Part shown: positions 13,204 to 21,135 of the stretch, one piece after another
Position numbering within the stretch: position 1 is the stretch's first letter
Layout: each line of letters begins with the position of its first letter
Assembly (NCBI GenBank): GCA_910589115.1
Contig: CAJUSB010000043.1
Coordinates: 1-25,248, forward strand
DNA from: an uncultured Clostridia bacterium
Lineage (GTDB): Bacteria; Bacillota; Clostridia; Oscillospirales; Butyricicoccaceae
Direction: 5' to 3'
Length of the DNA: 25,248 nt
Program-made: the position numbers and the translations under genes
The notes under the pieces: model-generated
Seen by the model: the letters and a program-made list of their open reading frames with translations, nothing else
What the model was told of the DNA's origin: nothing
The model's database searches: none

Positions 13204-14359
13204 TTTTCACACAGCGCCCCTTGCAGTGCGCGAACGTGCGGCGCTGACCGCCGGGCAGGCGGAACACATTCTGCCCGGCATCCGTGCAGCAGACGGCGTG
13301 GAGGGCTGTGTGCTGCTCTCCACCTGCAACCGCACCGAACTCTATCTATGCGGAGCCGCCGACCCTGCCGCCGTTCTGCGGGAGGCACTCGGCCTGCCGG
13401 AGCTTTCCGCCGTCCTGCGGAAAGGCGAGGATGCCGCGCGGCATTTATTTGCAGTTGCCGCCGGGCTGGAATCGCAGCTGCCCGGTGATGGACAGATCCT
13501 GACCCAAGTCGGCTCGGCCGCTGCGCTGGCCCGGCGGCTGCATACAGCGGACAGCGTGCTGGATTCGCTGTTCCGGCGGGCGGTCACCGCCGGGAAGCGC
13601 GTCCGCACCGAAACGCGGCTTACGCCCGTACCGGTTTCCGCTGCACATCAGGGCGTGCGGCTGGCACAATCGCGGCTAGGCAGCCTGAAAGGCGTTCATG
13701 CCGTAGTGATTGGTAATGGCGAAATGGGCCGTCTTGCAGCCGGGCTGCTGCGGGACGCAGGCTGCTTGGTCACCGTGACGCTGCGCACCTACCGCCACGG
13801 AGAAACCATCGTCCCGGCTGGCTGTGCCGCCCATCCATACGAGGACCGCTATGCGGTGCTGGAAGGTGCAGGGCTTGTGATTTCCGCGACGGCGAGCCCG
13901 CACTGCACCCTGCTGCAAGCGCCGTTCCGAACCCTGCGCAGGCCGCCGCGCCTGCTGATTGATTTGGCAGTCCCGCGTGATATTGATCCCGCAATCGGGC
14001 AGCTGGAAGGGGTTCAGGTCTGCAATCTGGACGATTTGGGACAGTTGGAGGATTCCGGAAACCAGGAGGAGCGGAGACGTGCACAGGACATTCTGGATGA
14101 AGGATTTGAGGAATTCCGCCAATGGTATGATTACCGCGCTGCGCTGCCCGAGATTGCGGCGCTGAAGGAAGCACTGCTCGACCGTGTGCGGCATGACCAT
14201 GCCTACGGCGGCTTATACGGTGCGCAGGATTTGGACGGCCTTGCCTGGCTGGCCGTTGGCAAGACGGTGGATCTGCTGCTGGGCGGCATGAAGGAAATTG
14301 TTTCGCCCGGGCGGCTGGAAGCCTGTCTGGAACAGGTCAAAAAGGGGGGCAAACCATGA
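13178..14359 (+). CDS. hemA: Glutamyl-tRNA reductase
   Basis: The product (393 residues) reduces glutamyl-tRNA to glutamate-1-semialdehyde, the first committed step of C5 tetrapyrrole synthesis. I chose the TTG at 13178: GGAGG lies seven bases upstream, and this start puts the catalytic cysteine of STCNRTE at position 50, where it is in well-studied GluTRs. The NADPH-binding segment VVIGNGEMGRLAAGLLRDAG, the ISATASPH region and the late DRVRHDHAYGG dimerisation part follow. It is on the short side for the family (about 410-450), with a compact C-terminus. The usual GEPQI motif reads GDGQI. It overlaps cbiG by 26 bases and cbiH by four. Confidence 0.94.
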   Translation: MQLEMAGIDFHTAPLAVRERAALTAGQAEHILPGIRAADGVEGCVLLSTCNRTELYLCGAADPAAVLREALGLPELSAVLRKGEDAARHLFAVAAGLESQLPGDGQILTQVGSAAALARRLHTADSVLDSLFRRAVTAGKRVRTETRLTPVPVSAAHQGVRLAQSRLGSLKGVHAVVIGNGEMGRLAAGLLRDAGCLVTVTLRTYRHGETIVPAGCAAHPYEDRYAVLEGAGLVISATASPHCTLLQAPFRTLRRPPRLLIDLAVPRDIDPAIGQLEGVQVCNLDDLGQLEDSGNQEERRRAQDILDEGFEEFRQWYDYRAALPEIAALKEALLDRVRHDHAYGGLYGAQDLDGLAWLAVGKTVDLLLGGMKEIVSPGRLEACLEQVKKGGKP

Positions 14360-15090
14360 ATCACGGGAAAATCTATGTCATTGGCATTGGCCCGGGCGGT
14401 CAGGAACAGATGACAGCACGCGCACTTCATGCGCTGGAACAGTGCAGCTGCGTTGCAGGCTATGGGTTGTACCTGGACCTGATTGCGGAGCTTTTGGAGG
14501 GCCGGGAACGTTTGGAAACCGGCATGACGCATGAGGTGGAGCGCTGCCGGGCCGCGCGTGACGCAGCCCTCGCCGGTAAAACCGTCGCGCTGGTGTCGTC
14601 CGGGGATGCGGGCGTATACGGGATGGCAGGTCTGCTGCTGGAAGTATGCGGCGGCAGTCCGATAGAAATTGAGATCATCCCCGGCATCACTGCCGCCTGT
14701 TCTGGCGGTGCGCTGCTGGGTGCGCCGCTGAGCTGTGATTTTGCGTGCATCAGCCTGTCCGACCTGCTCACCCCGTGGGAGCTGATCGAACGGCGGCTGC
14801 GCGGCGCTGCGGCAGGTGATTTTGCCATTGCACTCTATAACCCAGCGAGCCGGAAGCGTACCGATGCATTACCCCGTGCCTGCGAAATCCTGTTGGAATC
14901 GCTTCCGCCGGAGACCGTCTGCGGGCTGGTGCGCTGCATTGGCCGCGAGGGCGAATCACACCGCCTGACCACGCTCGGCGCATTGGCAGAGCAGCCCTGC
15001 GATATGCTGACGACCGTATTTATCGGCAATTCCGCGACCCGTGTCGTAGACGGCTGGATGGTCACGCCACGGGGGTATCGCGGCGTATGA
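14356..15090 (+). CDS. cbiH: Cobalt-factor III C17-methyltransferase (ring contraction)
   Basis: A 244-residue tetrapyrrole methylase that methylates C17 and drives ring contraction. Family-specific parts are YVIGIGPGGQEQMTARAL, VAGYGLYLDLI, ALVSSGDAGVYGMAGLLLEV, and IIPGITAACSGGALLGAPL, then FAIALYNPASRKR. There is no extra C-terminal ferredoxin or nitrite-reductase-like domain, as found in some CbiH homologues. It sits inside the heme-precursor genes and overlaps both neighbours by four bases. Confidence 0.95.
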   Translation: MNHGKIYVIGIGPGGQEQMTARALHALEQCSCVAGYGLYLDLIAELLEGRERLETGMTHEVERCRAARDAALAGKTVALVSSGDAGVYGMAGLLLEVCGGSPIEIEIIPGITAACSGGALLGAPLSCDFACISLSDLLTPWELIERRLRGAAAGDFAIALYNPASRKRTDALPRACEILLESLPPETVCGLVRCIGREGESHRLTTLGALAEQPCDMLTTVFIGNSATRVVDGWMVTPRGYRGV

Positions 15091-16286
15091 AAGTGCTTGT
15101 TTTTTCGGGTACGAGCGAAGGGCACGCCTTGTGCCGTTTCCTTTCCGCACGGGGGGCGCAGGCCGAGGCCTATGTTGCTACGGAGTACGGAGAGGCCGTG
15201 ATGGAGCCGCTTCCCGGGATTACCGTCCATACGGGACGGCTGTCCCCACAGGCGCTTTCGCAGGTCATTGCACCCGGGGCGCTGGTGGTGGATGCAACCC
15301 ATCCTTACGCGCAGGAAATCAGTAAAAATCTGCGTGTAGCCTGTCGGAATGCCGAATATCTGCGCCTTCTCCGTCCGCGTACCGGAGAGGAGGGCGCTGT
15401 GCGCGTTCCCAGTGCGGAGGCCGCCGCCGGATGGCTCGACCGGCATCCGGTCCGCGCCCTGCTGACGACCGGCAGCAAGGAGCTGCGGGCATTCACAGCA
15501 GTCCGTGGATACCAGGAGCGTCTTTTTCCGCGCGTACTGCCGAGCGTGGAAGCGGTCGGGGCCTGCACGGCGCTGGGCTTTCCGGCTGCCCATGTAATTG
15601 CTATGCAGGGGCCGTTCAGTATGGAACTGAATACCGCCCTGCTCCGGCAGATTGGTGCGCAGGTGCTGGTCACTAAGGATACCGGCGCGGCAGGCGGTTT
15701 CGCCGAGAAATGCGAAGCCGCGCGGGCGGCAGGGGCCGAATTGCTTGTGATATCGCGTCCCACGGAGGAAAACGGGCGGACACTTGCCGAAATGCAGCAG
15801 TTTCTTTCCGTCCGGCTGGGACTGCCGGAGCCTGCGGCCCCGTCCGAACCGGTTCCCCGGTTCCCCCTGTTTATCTCGCTCGCGGGGCGGCGTGTACTGG
15901 TCATAGGCGCGGGCAGGATTGCCGCCCGGCGGGTGGAAGTGCTCCGGCGGTCCGGCGCACAGGTGTGCATCGTTGCCCCGGAAAACCGGGCAGGGCTGGA
16001 AGATGTCATTCTGCGCGGCTTCCGTGAGGATGACCTGGACGGCGCGGTGCTGGCCGTAGCCGCCGCGGACGAACGGGCGGTCAATCATCAGGCCGCCATG
16101 CTTTGCAGGGCACGCGGTATCCCGGTCAGCACAGCCGATTGTGCCGAAGAATCAACCTTCTTTTTCCCAGCGGTCTGTGCCGGGGATGGGCTGACCGCCG
16201 GTCTGGTTTCGGTGGACAGAAACCATAAAAAGGTGCGGGAAACCGCTGTGAAAATCCGAAAATTACTGTCAGGAGGTGCGGAATGA
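15087..16286 (+). CDS. cbiJ: Fusion: cobalt-precorrin-6A reductase (CbiJ) + precorrin-2 dehydrogenase (SirC/CysG-N)
   Basis: A 399-residue two-domain protein. Residues 1-250 are CbiJ: VLVFSGTSEGHALCRFL, VVDATHPYAQEISKN, ALLTTGSKELRAF, and AMQGPFSMELN, the last typical of CbiJ/CobK. After a short Pro/Ala/Glu linker, residues 258-399 are a Met8/SirC/CysG N-terminal domain: RFPLFISLAGRRVLVIGAGR is its NAD-binding front, and D351 in STADCAEESTFFFPA aligns with the catalytic aspartate of the family. The protein should carry out two non-adjacent steps, oxidation of precorrin-2 to sirohydrochlorin early and reduction of precorrin-6A late. The dehydrogenase part lies right before hemC, matching the usual hemA-sirC-hemC order, so the fusion joins a cbi gene to a hem gene. 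Confidence 0.92.
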   Translation: MKVLVFSGTSEGHALCRFLSARGAQAEAYVATEYGEAVMEPLPGITVHTGRLSPQALSQVIAPGALVVDATHPYAQEISKNLRVACRNAEYLRLLRPRTGEEGAVRVPSAEAAAGWLDRHPVRALLTTGSKELRAFTAVRGYQERLFPRVLPSVEAVGACTALGFPAAHVIAMQGPFSMELNTALLRQIGAQVLVTKDTGAAGGFAEKCEAARAAGAELLVISRPTEENGRTLAEMQQFLSVRLGLPEPAAPSEPVPRFPLFISLAGRRVLVIGAGRIAARRVEVLRRSGAQVCIVAPENRAGLEDVILRGFREDDLDGAVLAVAAADERAVNHQAAMLCRARGIPVSTADCAEESTFFFPAVCAGDGLTAGLVSVDRNHKKVRETAVKIRKLLSGGAE

Positions 16287-17158
16287 AACCGATCCGTGTC
16301 GGCAGCCGGGAGAGCCGGCTGGCCGTAGTGCAGGCGCAGGAAGTCATCACGCGGCTGGGGGTACCCTGCGAGCTGGTGACGATGAAGACCACCGGGGACC
16401 GGATCCTCGACCGCACGCTGGACCAGGTGGGCGGCAAGGGGCTGTTTGTGCGGGAGCTGGACCGTGCGCTGGCGGCAGGGGGAATTGATCTTGCAGTGCA
16501 CAGCCTGAAAGACCTGCCGATGGAGCAGCCGGACGGTTTGCCGGTCGTAGCATATTTGCCGCGTGAGGACGCGCGGGACGCATTGGTGCTGCCCGCAGGA
16601 GCGGCCGCGCCCGACCCTGCGAAACCCATTGGCTGTGCCAGTGCCCGCAGGCGGGTGCAGCTCGAACGGTTATTTCCCGGCCTGCGGGTGGAGCCGGTGC
16701 GCGGCAATGTGCTCACGCGCCTTGCCCGGCTGGACGCGGGAGAATATGGTGCGCTGGTGCTGGCCGCTGCCGGGCTGCGGCGGCTGGGGCTGGAAGCGCG
16801 GATTTCCCGGCTGTTTTCGCCGGAAGAGCTGCTTCCGGCTGCGGGACAGGGCATTCTTGCGGTGCAGGCGCGGGCCGGTGCGCTGGAAACACTGCTGACG
16901 GCGCTGGACTGCGCCTCCTCCCGCATCTGCGCCCTTGCAGAGCGTGCCGTCGTGCGCGGCCTGGACGGCGGCTGTTTTGCGCCGATCGGGGCTTATGCGC
17001 AGCTGGACGGCAGCAGGCTGCGGGTGCGAGGCCTGTATGCAGCGGATGGAGAGATCCGACATGCCGAGGTGTGCGGGCCGGCTGCCGAGGCGGAAGCCCT
17101 TGGGGCGGAAGCAGCGGCGCGGCTGCTGCGGCAGGAGAGGGGGGTGCAGGTATGGTAA
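16283..17158 (+). CDS. hemC: Hydroxymethylbilane synthase (porphobilinogen deaminase)
   Basis: The 291-residue enzyme links four porphobilinogens into hydroxymethylbilane. Diagnostic segments are RVGSRESRLAVVQAQ, MKTTGDRILD, GGKGLFVRELDRAL, the catalytic-aspartate motif HSLKDLP, RGNVLTRLARLDAG, and AAGQGILAVQ. The cysteine holding the dipyrromethane cofactor is C231 in GGCFAPIGA. Slightly short C-terminal domain but complete. It overlaps the cbiJ-sirC fusion by four bases and cobA-hemD by seven. No hemB accompanies it to supply porphobilinogen. Confidence 0.96.
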   Translation: MKPIRVGSRESRLAVVQAQEVITRLGVPCELVTMKTTGDRILDRTLDQVGGKGLFVRELDRALAAGGIDLAVHSLKDLPMEQPDGLPVVAYLPREDARDALVLPAGAAAPDPAKPIGCASARRRVQLERLFPGLRVEPVRGNVLTRLARLDAGEYGALVLAAAGLRRLGLEARISRLFSPEELLPAAGQGILAVQARAGALETLLTALDCASSRICALAERAVVRGLDGGCFAPIGAYAQLDGSRLRVRGLYAADGEIRHAEVCGPAAEAEALGAEAAARLLRQERGVQVW

Positions 17159-18648
17159 CATTGGTTGGCGCAGGCCCGGGCGGACGGGGGCTGCTGACGC
17201 TTGCCGGGGCGGAAGCCCTGCGGCAGGCAGAGGTCGTTGTCTATGACCGGCTGGTCAGTGAAGAGATCCTTGCGCTGATCCCGGAAGGGGCCGAGCGGGC
17301 CGATGTAGGAAAGGAGCAGTCCCGCCACCCAGTCCCGCAGGCGGAAATCAATGCGCTGCTCGCACGGTACGCGCAGGACGGCAGGCGGGTTGTCCGGCTC
17401 AAAGGCGGAGACAGCTTCCTGTTTGGCCGGGGCGGTGAGGAGTGCGAATATCTGAAAGCACACGGCATCCCGTTCCGCGTCATCCCTGGGGTGACGAGTG
17501 CGCTCGCGGCCCCTGCAATGGCGGGGATTCCGGTGACGCACCGTGATTTCTGCTCTTCGGTGCACATTATTACGGCTCATGCGCGGGGAAACGCCCCCCT
17601 GGAAATTGATTACGGCAGTTTGGTCCGCCTGCGCGGCACGCTGGTCTTTTTGATGGGCGTGACGGCGCTTCCCGAGATATGCGCGGGCCTGCTCGCGGCG
17701 GGGCTTTCTCCGGATACGCCTGCGGCAGTGGTGGAGAACGGCGCACGTCCCCACCAGCGCAAGCTGGTTTCGACCGCTGCCGGGCTGCCTGATGCGGCGC
17801 GGGAAATGGGACTGAAAAGCCCTGCTGTGATCGTGGTTGGCGGCGTTTGTACGCTCAGCGATACGCTTGATTGGTTCACGCCGCTGCCGCTGCATGGCAG
17901 GACGGTGATTGTCACCCGTCCAAAGGCGCGTGCCGGACGGCTTTCAGACAAACTGCGCGCGCTGGGTGCAGAGGTGATCGAATGCCCCTGCATTGAGACC
18001 GTTTTGCGGGCGGATTTGTCAGCGCTGCAAGAGGCGCTTGCAGTACCGCATGACTGGGCGGTTTTCACCAGTCCCGCCGGTGTGCACTTGACTGTACAGG
18101 CACTGCGGCAACTGGGCCGTGACCTGCGGGTGTTGTATGGACTGCGGTTTGCGGCAGTGGGCTGCGCCACGGCGGAAGCGTTGGAAGCGTATGGGCTGTC
18201 TGCCGACCTGACCCCGGAGCAGTATGACGGCACGCACCTTGCGGAAGCGCTTCTTCATGAGCTGCCGGAGGGCGGCGCGGCGCTGCTGCTGCGCGCTTCG
18301 GGCGGAAGCCCGGAGCTGCCGGGGCGGCTGGCTGAAGCAGGTATCCGGGTTTCTGATGTGCCGGTTTATGATACCGTCTGCGGCGCAGCCGAAGCGGCAT
18401 ATCTGCGGGAGCGGCTTGCTTCAGCGGATGCGGCGGCGTTTACGAGCGCGTCCACGGTGCGTGGATTTATGCAGGCGGCAGGGGATTGCGTGCCGTCCGG
18501 TTTTGCGGCGGCGTGTATTGGGCCGCAGACGGCGAAGGAAGCCGCACATTACGGCCTGCGGGTCAAAACCGCGCAGAATGCAACGGTTGAAGCGCTCGCG
18601 GCCTGTGTAGAAGAACTGTTTTCGGATAGAAAGGGGGAAACGGAATGA
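17152..18648 (+). CDS. cobA-hemD: Fusion: uroporphyrinogen-III C-methyltransferase (CobA) + uroporphyrinogen-III synthase (HemD)
   Basis: A 498-residue fusion common in Clostridia. I chose the ATG at 17152, where methylase similarity begins (VTLVGAGPGGRGLLTLAGAE). The frame is open further upstream but only as a shadow of hemC. The N-terminal half (about 1-245) is the SUMT making precorrin-2: VVYDRLVSEEIL, VGKEQSRHPVPQAEIN, VRLKGGDSFLFGRGGEE, and VIPGVTSALAAPAMAGIPVTHR. The C-terminal half (about 250-498) is HemD: TVIVTRPKARAGRLSDKL, AVFTSPAGVHLTV, and FTSASTVRGFM. The two consecutive enzymes at the branch to cobalamin and siroheme are thus physically joined. Confidence 0.95.
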   Translation: MVTLVGAGPGGRGLLTLAGAEALRQAEVVVYDRLVSEEILALIPEGAERADVGKEQSRHPVPQAEINALLARYAQDGRRVVRLKGGDSFLFGRGGEECEYLKAHGIPFRVIPGVTSALAAPAMAGIPVTHRDFCSSVHIITAHARGNAPLEIDYGSLVRLRGTLVFLMGVTALPEICAGLLAAGLSPDTPAAVVENGARPHQRKLVSTAAGLPDAAREMGLKSPAVIVVGGVCTLSDTLDWFTPLPLHGRTVIVTRPKARAGRLSDKLRALGAEVIECPCIETVLRADLSALQEALAVPHDWAVFTSPAGVHLTVQALRQLGRDLRVLYGLRFAAVGCATAEALEAYGLSADLTPEQYDGTHLAEALLHELPEGGAALLLRASGGSPELPGRLAEAGIRVSDVPVYDTVCGAAEAAYLRERLASADAAAFTSASTVRGFMQAAGDCVPSGFAAACIGPQTAKEAAHYGLRVKTAQNATVEALAACVEELFSDRKGETE

Positions 18649-19931
18649 ATTCAGAGGATTTGTTTGCACGTGCAAAAAAGGTGATTCCCGGCGGGGTCAA
18701 TTCCCCGGTGCGGGCGTTCCGCGCGGTGGGTGGTACGCCGCTGTTCCTGGTGCGCGGCGAGGGCTGTCGGGTTTGGGATGAGGACGGCAGGGAGTACCTG
18801 GATTTTGTCGGTTCCTGGGGGCCGCTGATTCTGGGGCACAGCCATCCGGCAGTCCTGGAGGCCGTGTCGGAAGCCCTGCGGGACGGCCTGTCCTTTGGCG
18901 CACCCACCGCCCGCGAGGTCGAAATGGCCGAGCTGCTGACCGAAATTGTCCCCCATATTGATATGGTTCGTATGGTGAATTCAGGCACCGAAGCGGTCAT
19001 GAGTGCGGTGCGCGTGGCACGCGGTGTGACAGGCCGCAGCAAACTGATTAAATTTGACGGCTGCTATCACGGGCATTCGGATGCAATGCTGGTCGGTGCG
19101 GGTTCGGGTGCGCTGACACAGGGCGTGCCGGATTCCGCCGGGGTGACGGCGGGCGCGGCGCAGGATACGCTGCTTGCAGCATACAATGACTTATCGACCG
19201 TTTCCGCCCTGTTTGAGGCCAATCCGGGGCAAATCGCGGCGGTGATCGTAGAGCCGGTTGCGGCGAATATGGGGGTCGTGCCGCCCGCACCGGGCTTTCT
19301 GGAAGGGCTGCGCGGGCTGTGTGACCGGTACGGTGCATTGCTGATTTTTGACGAGGTGATTACCGGCTTCCGGCTTGGGCTGGGCGGTGCGCAGGAATTT
19401 TTCGGCGTGCGTGCAGACCTTGTGACGTTCGGCAAGATTATCGGCGGTGGAATGCCGGTCGGGGCCTATGCAGGGCGGCGGGAGCTGATGGGGCAGGTCG
19501 CTCCGGACGGCCCGGTCTATCAGGCGGGGACGCTTTCGGGCAATCCCGTGGCGATGGCGGCGGGGCTTTCGCAGCTGCGTATCCTGCGGCAGCACCCGGA
19601 ATATTATGCGCAGACAGCCGAAAATGCTGCCTTTATGGCGGAACGCCTGCGGGAGAGCGCGAAAAAATATGGAATCCCGCTGCGGGTCAATCAGTGCGGC
19701 GCATTGCTTTGCCCTTATTTCACACAGCAGCCGGTCGATTCGTTTGCCGCTGCAAAGGCATCCGATACCGCCTTGTTCCGCGCATATTTCCATGAGATGT
19801 TGTCACGCGGTATCTATCTGGCCCCGTCGCAGTATGAAGCGGTGTTCGTGAACGCCTGCCATGGCAGGCAGGAAATCGAGGCCGCATGTGCGGCTGCGGA
19901 CGAGAGTTTCGCGGCACTTGCGGCGCGGTGA
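18645..19931 (+). CDS. hemL: Glutamate-1-semialdehyde 2,1-aminomutase
   Basis: The 428-residue PLP enzyme converts glutamate-1-semialdehyde, made by HemA, to 5-aminolevulinate. Hallmarks are VIPGGVNSPVRAF at the N-terminus, NSGTEAVMSAVRVARG, FDGCYHGHSDAMLV, and the cofactor lysine K264 in VTFGKIIGGGMPVGAY. Length and motifs are normal. It overlaps cobA-hemD by four bases. In many clostridial operons hemB sits between hemD and hemL; here it is absent without any scar. Confidence 0.97.
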   Translation: MNSEDLFARAKKVIPGGVNSPVRAFRAVGGTPLFLVRGEGCRVWDEDGREYLDFVGSWGPLILGHSHPAVLEAVSEALRDGLSFGAPTAREVEMAELLTEIVPHIDMVRMVNSGTEAVMSAVRVARGVTGRSKLIKFDGCYHGHSDAMLVGAGSGALTQGVPDSAGVTAGAAQDTLLAAYNDLSTVSALFEANPGQIAAVIVEPVAANMGVVPPAPGFLEGLRGLCDRYGALLIFDEVITGFRLGLGGAQEFFGVRADLVTFGKIIGGGMPVGAYAGRRELMGQVAPDGPVYQAGTLSGNPVAMAAGLSQLRILRQHPEYYAQTAENAAFMAERLRESAKKYGIPLRVNQCGALLCPYFTQQPVDSFAAAKASDTALFRAYFHEMLSRGIYLAPSQYEAVFVNACHGRQEIEAACAAADESFAALAAR

Positions 19932-19935
19932 GAAA

Positions 19936-21135
19936 ATGCGGCATTTTACAATTGTTGGGGCGGGGCTTGGCACACCCGAAGGGCTGACCGGCGAAGCAAA
20001 GGCCGCGCTGCTTTCGGCGGGATGTGTATTCGGCACGCAGCGGCTTGCTGTACAGCTTTCCGGACTGAGGACAATCGAAACCTGTGCCTTTACTGACTTG
20101 GCAGAGCGGGCGAAGGAAGCGGACGCGGAACGGGTGGCGCTGCTGGTGTCCGGCGACCCCGGCTTTTTCAGTGCGGCGCAGACGCTGCGGCAGGTGCTTT
20201 CACGCTATGGCACGGTTGAAACACTTTGCGGAATCAGCAGTTTGCAGGCATTCTGTGCGCTGTTGGGGGAGCGGTGGGAGGATGCCGTCCTGCTCAGCCT
20301 GCACGGACGTGCGGGGAGCCTGCTGGGCGCTGTCAGCTATCACAAAAAGGTCTTTTCGCTCACCGGCGGCGAAAAGAATGCCAGCCAGCTTTGCCGTGAG
20401 CTGACGGAGGCCGGGCTGGGCGCGGCAGAAGCCGCAATCGGCGAAAACCTCGGCACGCCGGAGGCGCGTATTTTCCGGGGGACGGCGGCAGAGGCGGCGG
20501 AACGGAAATGCAGTAGCCTTGCGGTTTTGCTGGTTCAGAATACGCACCCAGCAGACCCTTCCCGTGCCCTGTTTGACTGTGATTTTGTGCGCGGAAACGT
20601 CCCTATGACCAAACAGGAGGTGCGGTGGACTGCGGTGTCGCTGCTTTCCCCGACGCCGGAGGATATTGTTTACGATATCGGGGCGGGCACGGGTTCGGTC
20701 GCGCTGGAGCTGGGACGGCGGGCATACCATGGGACGGTCTATGCCGTTGAGCGCAAACCCGAAGCGCTTACCCTGCTGGAACAGAACCGGCGGGCACTGG
20801 GCGGGTTCAATGTATTGCCTGTCGCCGGGGATGCCCCCGGGGCGCTGGAAAGCCTTCCTGCGCCGGATACGGTGTTTATCGGCGGTTCCGGCGGAGAGCT
20901 TCGCGGAATCCTGCGCCTGCTGCACAGTAAAAACCCGGCTGTTCGCGTGGTTATCAGCGCGGTTTCTTTGGAAACGCTGGAAGAATCCCGCCGGGGCATT
21001 GCCGAATGTGGGTTCGGCCCGGCGGAGGTTTGTCAAATTGCGTCTGCGCGCGGCAGGAGCGCCGGGCCGTATACCATGCTGACGGCGAATAACCCTGTTT
21101 TCCTGATTTCGGGAGGGGGGATGCGCGGTGCATGA
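19936..21135 (+). CDS. cbiET: Fusion: cobalt-precorrin-7 C5-methyltransferase (CbiE) + C15-methyltransferase/decarboxylase (CbiT)
   Basis: A 399-residue protein like CobL. I start at the ATG at 19936, four bases after the hemL stop, because FTIVGAGLGTPEGLTGEAK is the normal beginning of CbiE. CbiE (about 1-200) has LLVSGDPGFFSAAQTLRQVL and GISSLQAFCALLG. CbiT (about 205-399) has the SAM-binding motif YDIGAGTGSVALELG at 246-260 and DTVFIGGSGGELRGIL. CbiE and CbiT are separate genes in some bacteria and fused in others. The ribosome binding site is weak, suggesting coupling to hemL translation. Overlaps cbiA by eight bases. Confidence 0.95.
   Translation: MRHFTIVGAGLGTPEGLTGEAKAALLSAGCVFGTQRLAVQLSGLRTIETCAFTDLAERAKEADAERVALLVSGDPGFFSAAQTLRQVLSRYGTVETLCGISSLQAFCALLGERWEDAVLLSLHGRAGSLLGAVSYHKKVFSLTGGEKNASQLCRELTEAGLGAAEAAIGENLGTPEARIFRGTAAEAAERKCSSLAVLLVQNTHPADPSRALFDCDFVRGNVPMTKQEVRWTAVSLLSPTPEDIVYDIGAGTGSVALELGRRAYHGTVYAVERKPEALTLLEQNRRALGGFNVLPVAGDAPGALESLPAPDTVFIGGSGGELRGILRLLHSKNPAVRVVISAVSLETLEESRRGIAECGFGPAEVCQIASARGRSAGPYTMLTANNPVFLISGGGMRGA

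Noticed and set aside
12384..13388. Long minus-strand open frame (over 330 codons) opposite cbiG
   Set aside because: It mirrors the high GC third-position pattern of cbiG and hemA, is very rich in Ala, Pro, Arg and Ser, and matches no protein family. It is a shadow of the sense genes.
14835..16088. Minus-strand open frame of about 417 codons opposite cbiH/cbiJ
   Set aside because: Low-complexity composition, no ribosome binding site, and full overlap with well-supported sense genes.
16993..17895. Minus-strand open frame of 300 codons opposite hemC/cobA
   Set aside because: Arg, Gln and His rich shadow frame. The sense strand has complete catalytic motifs.
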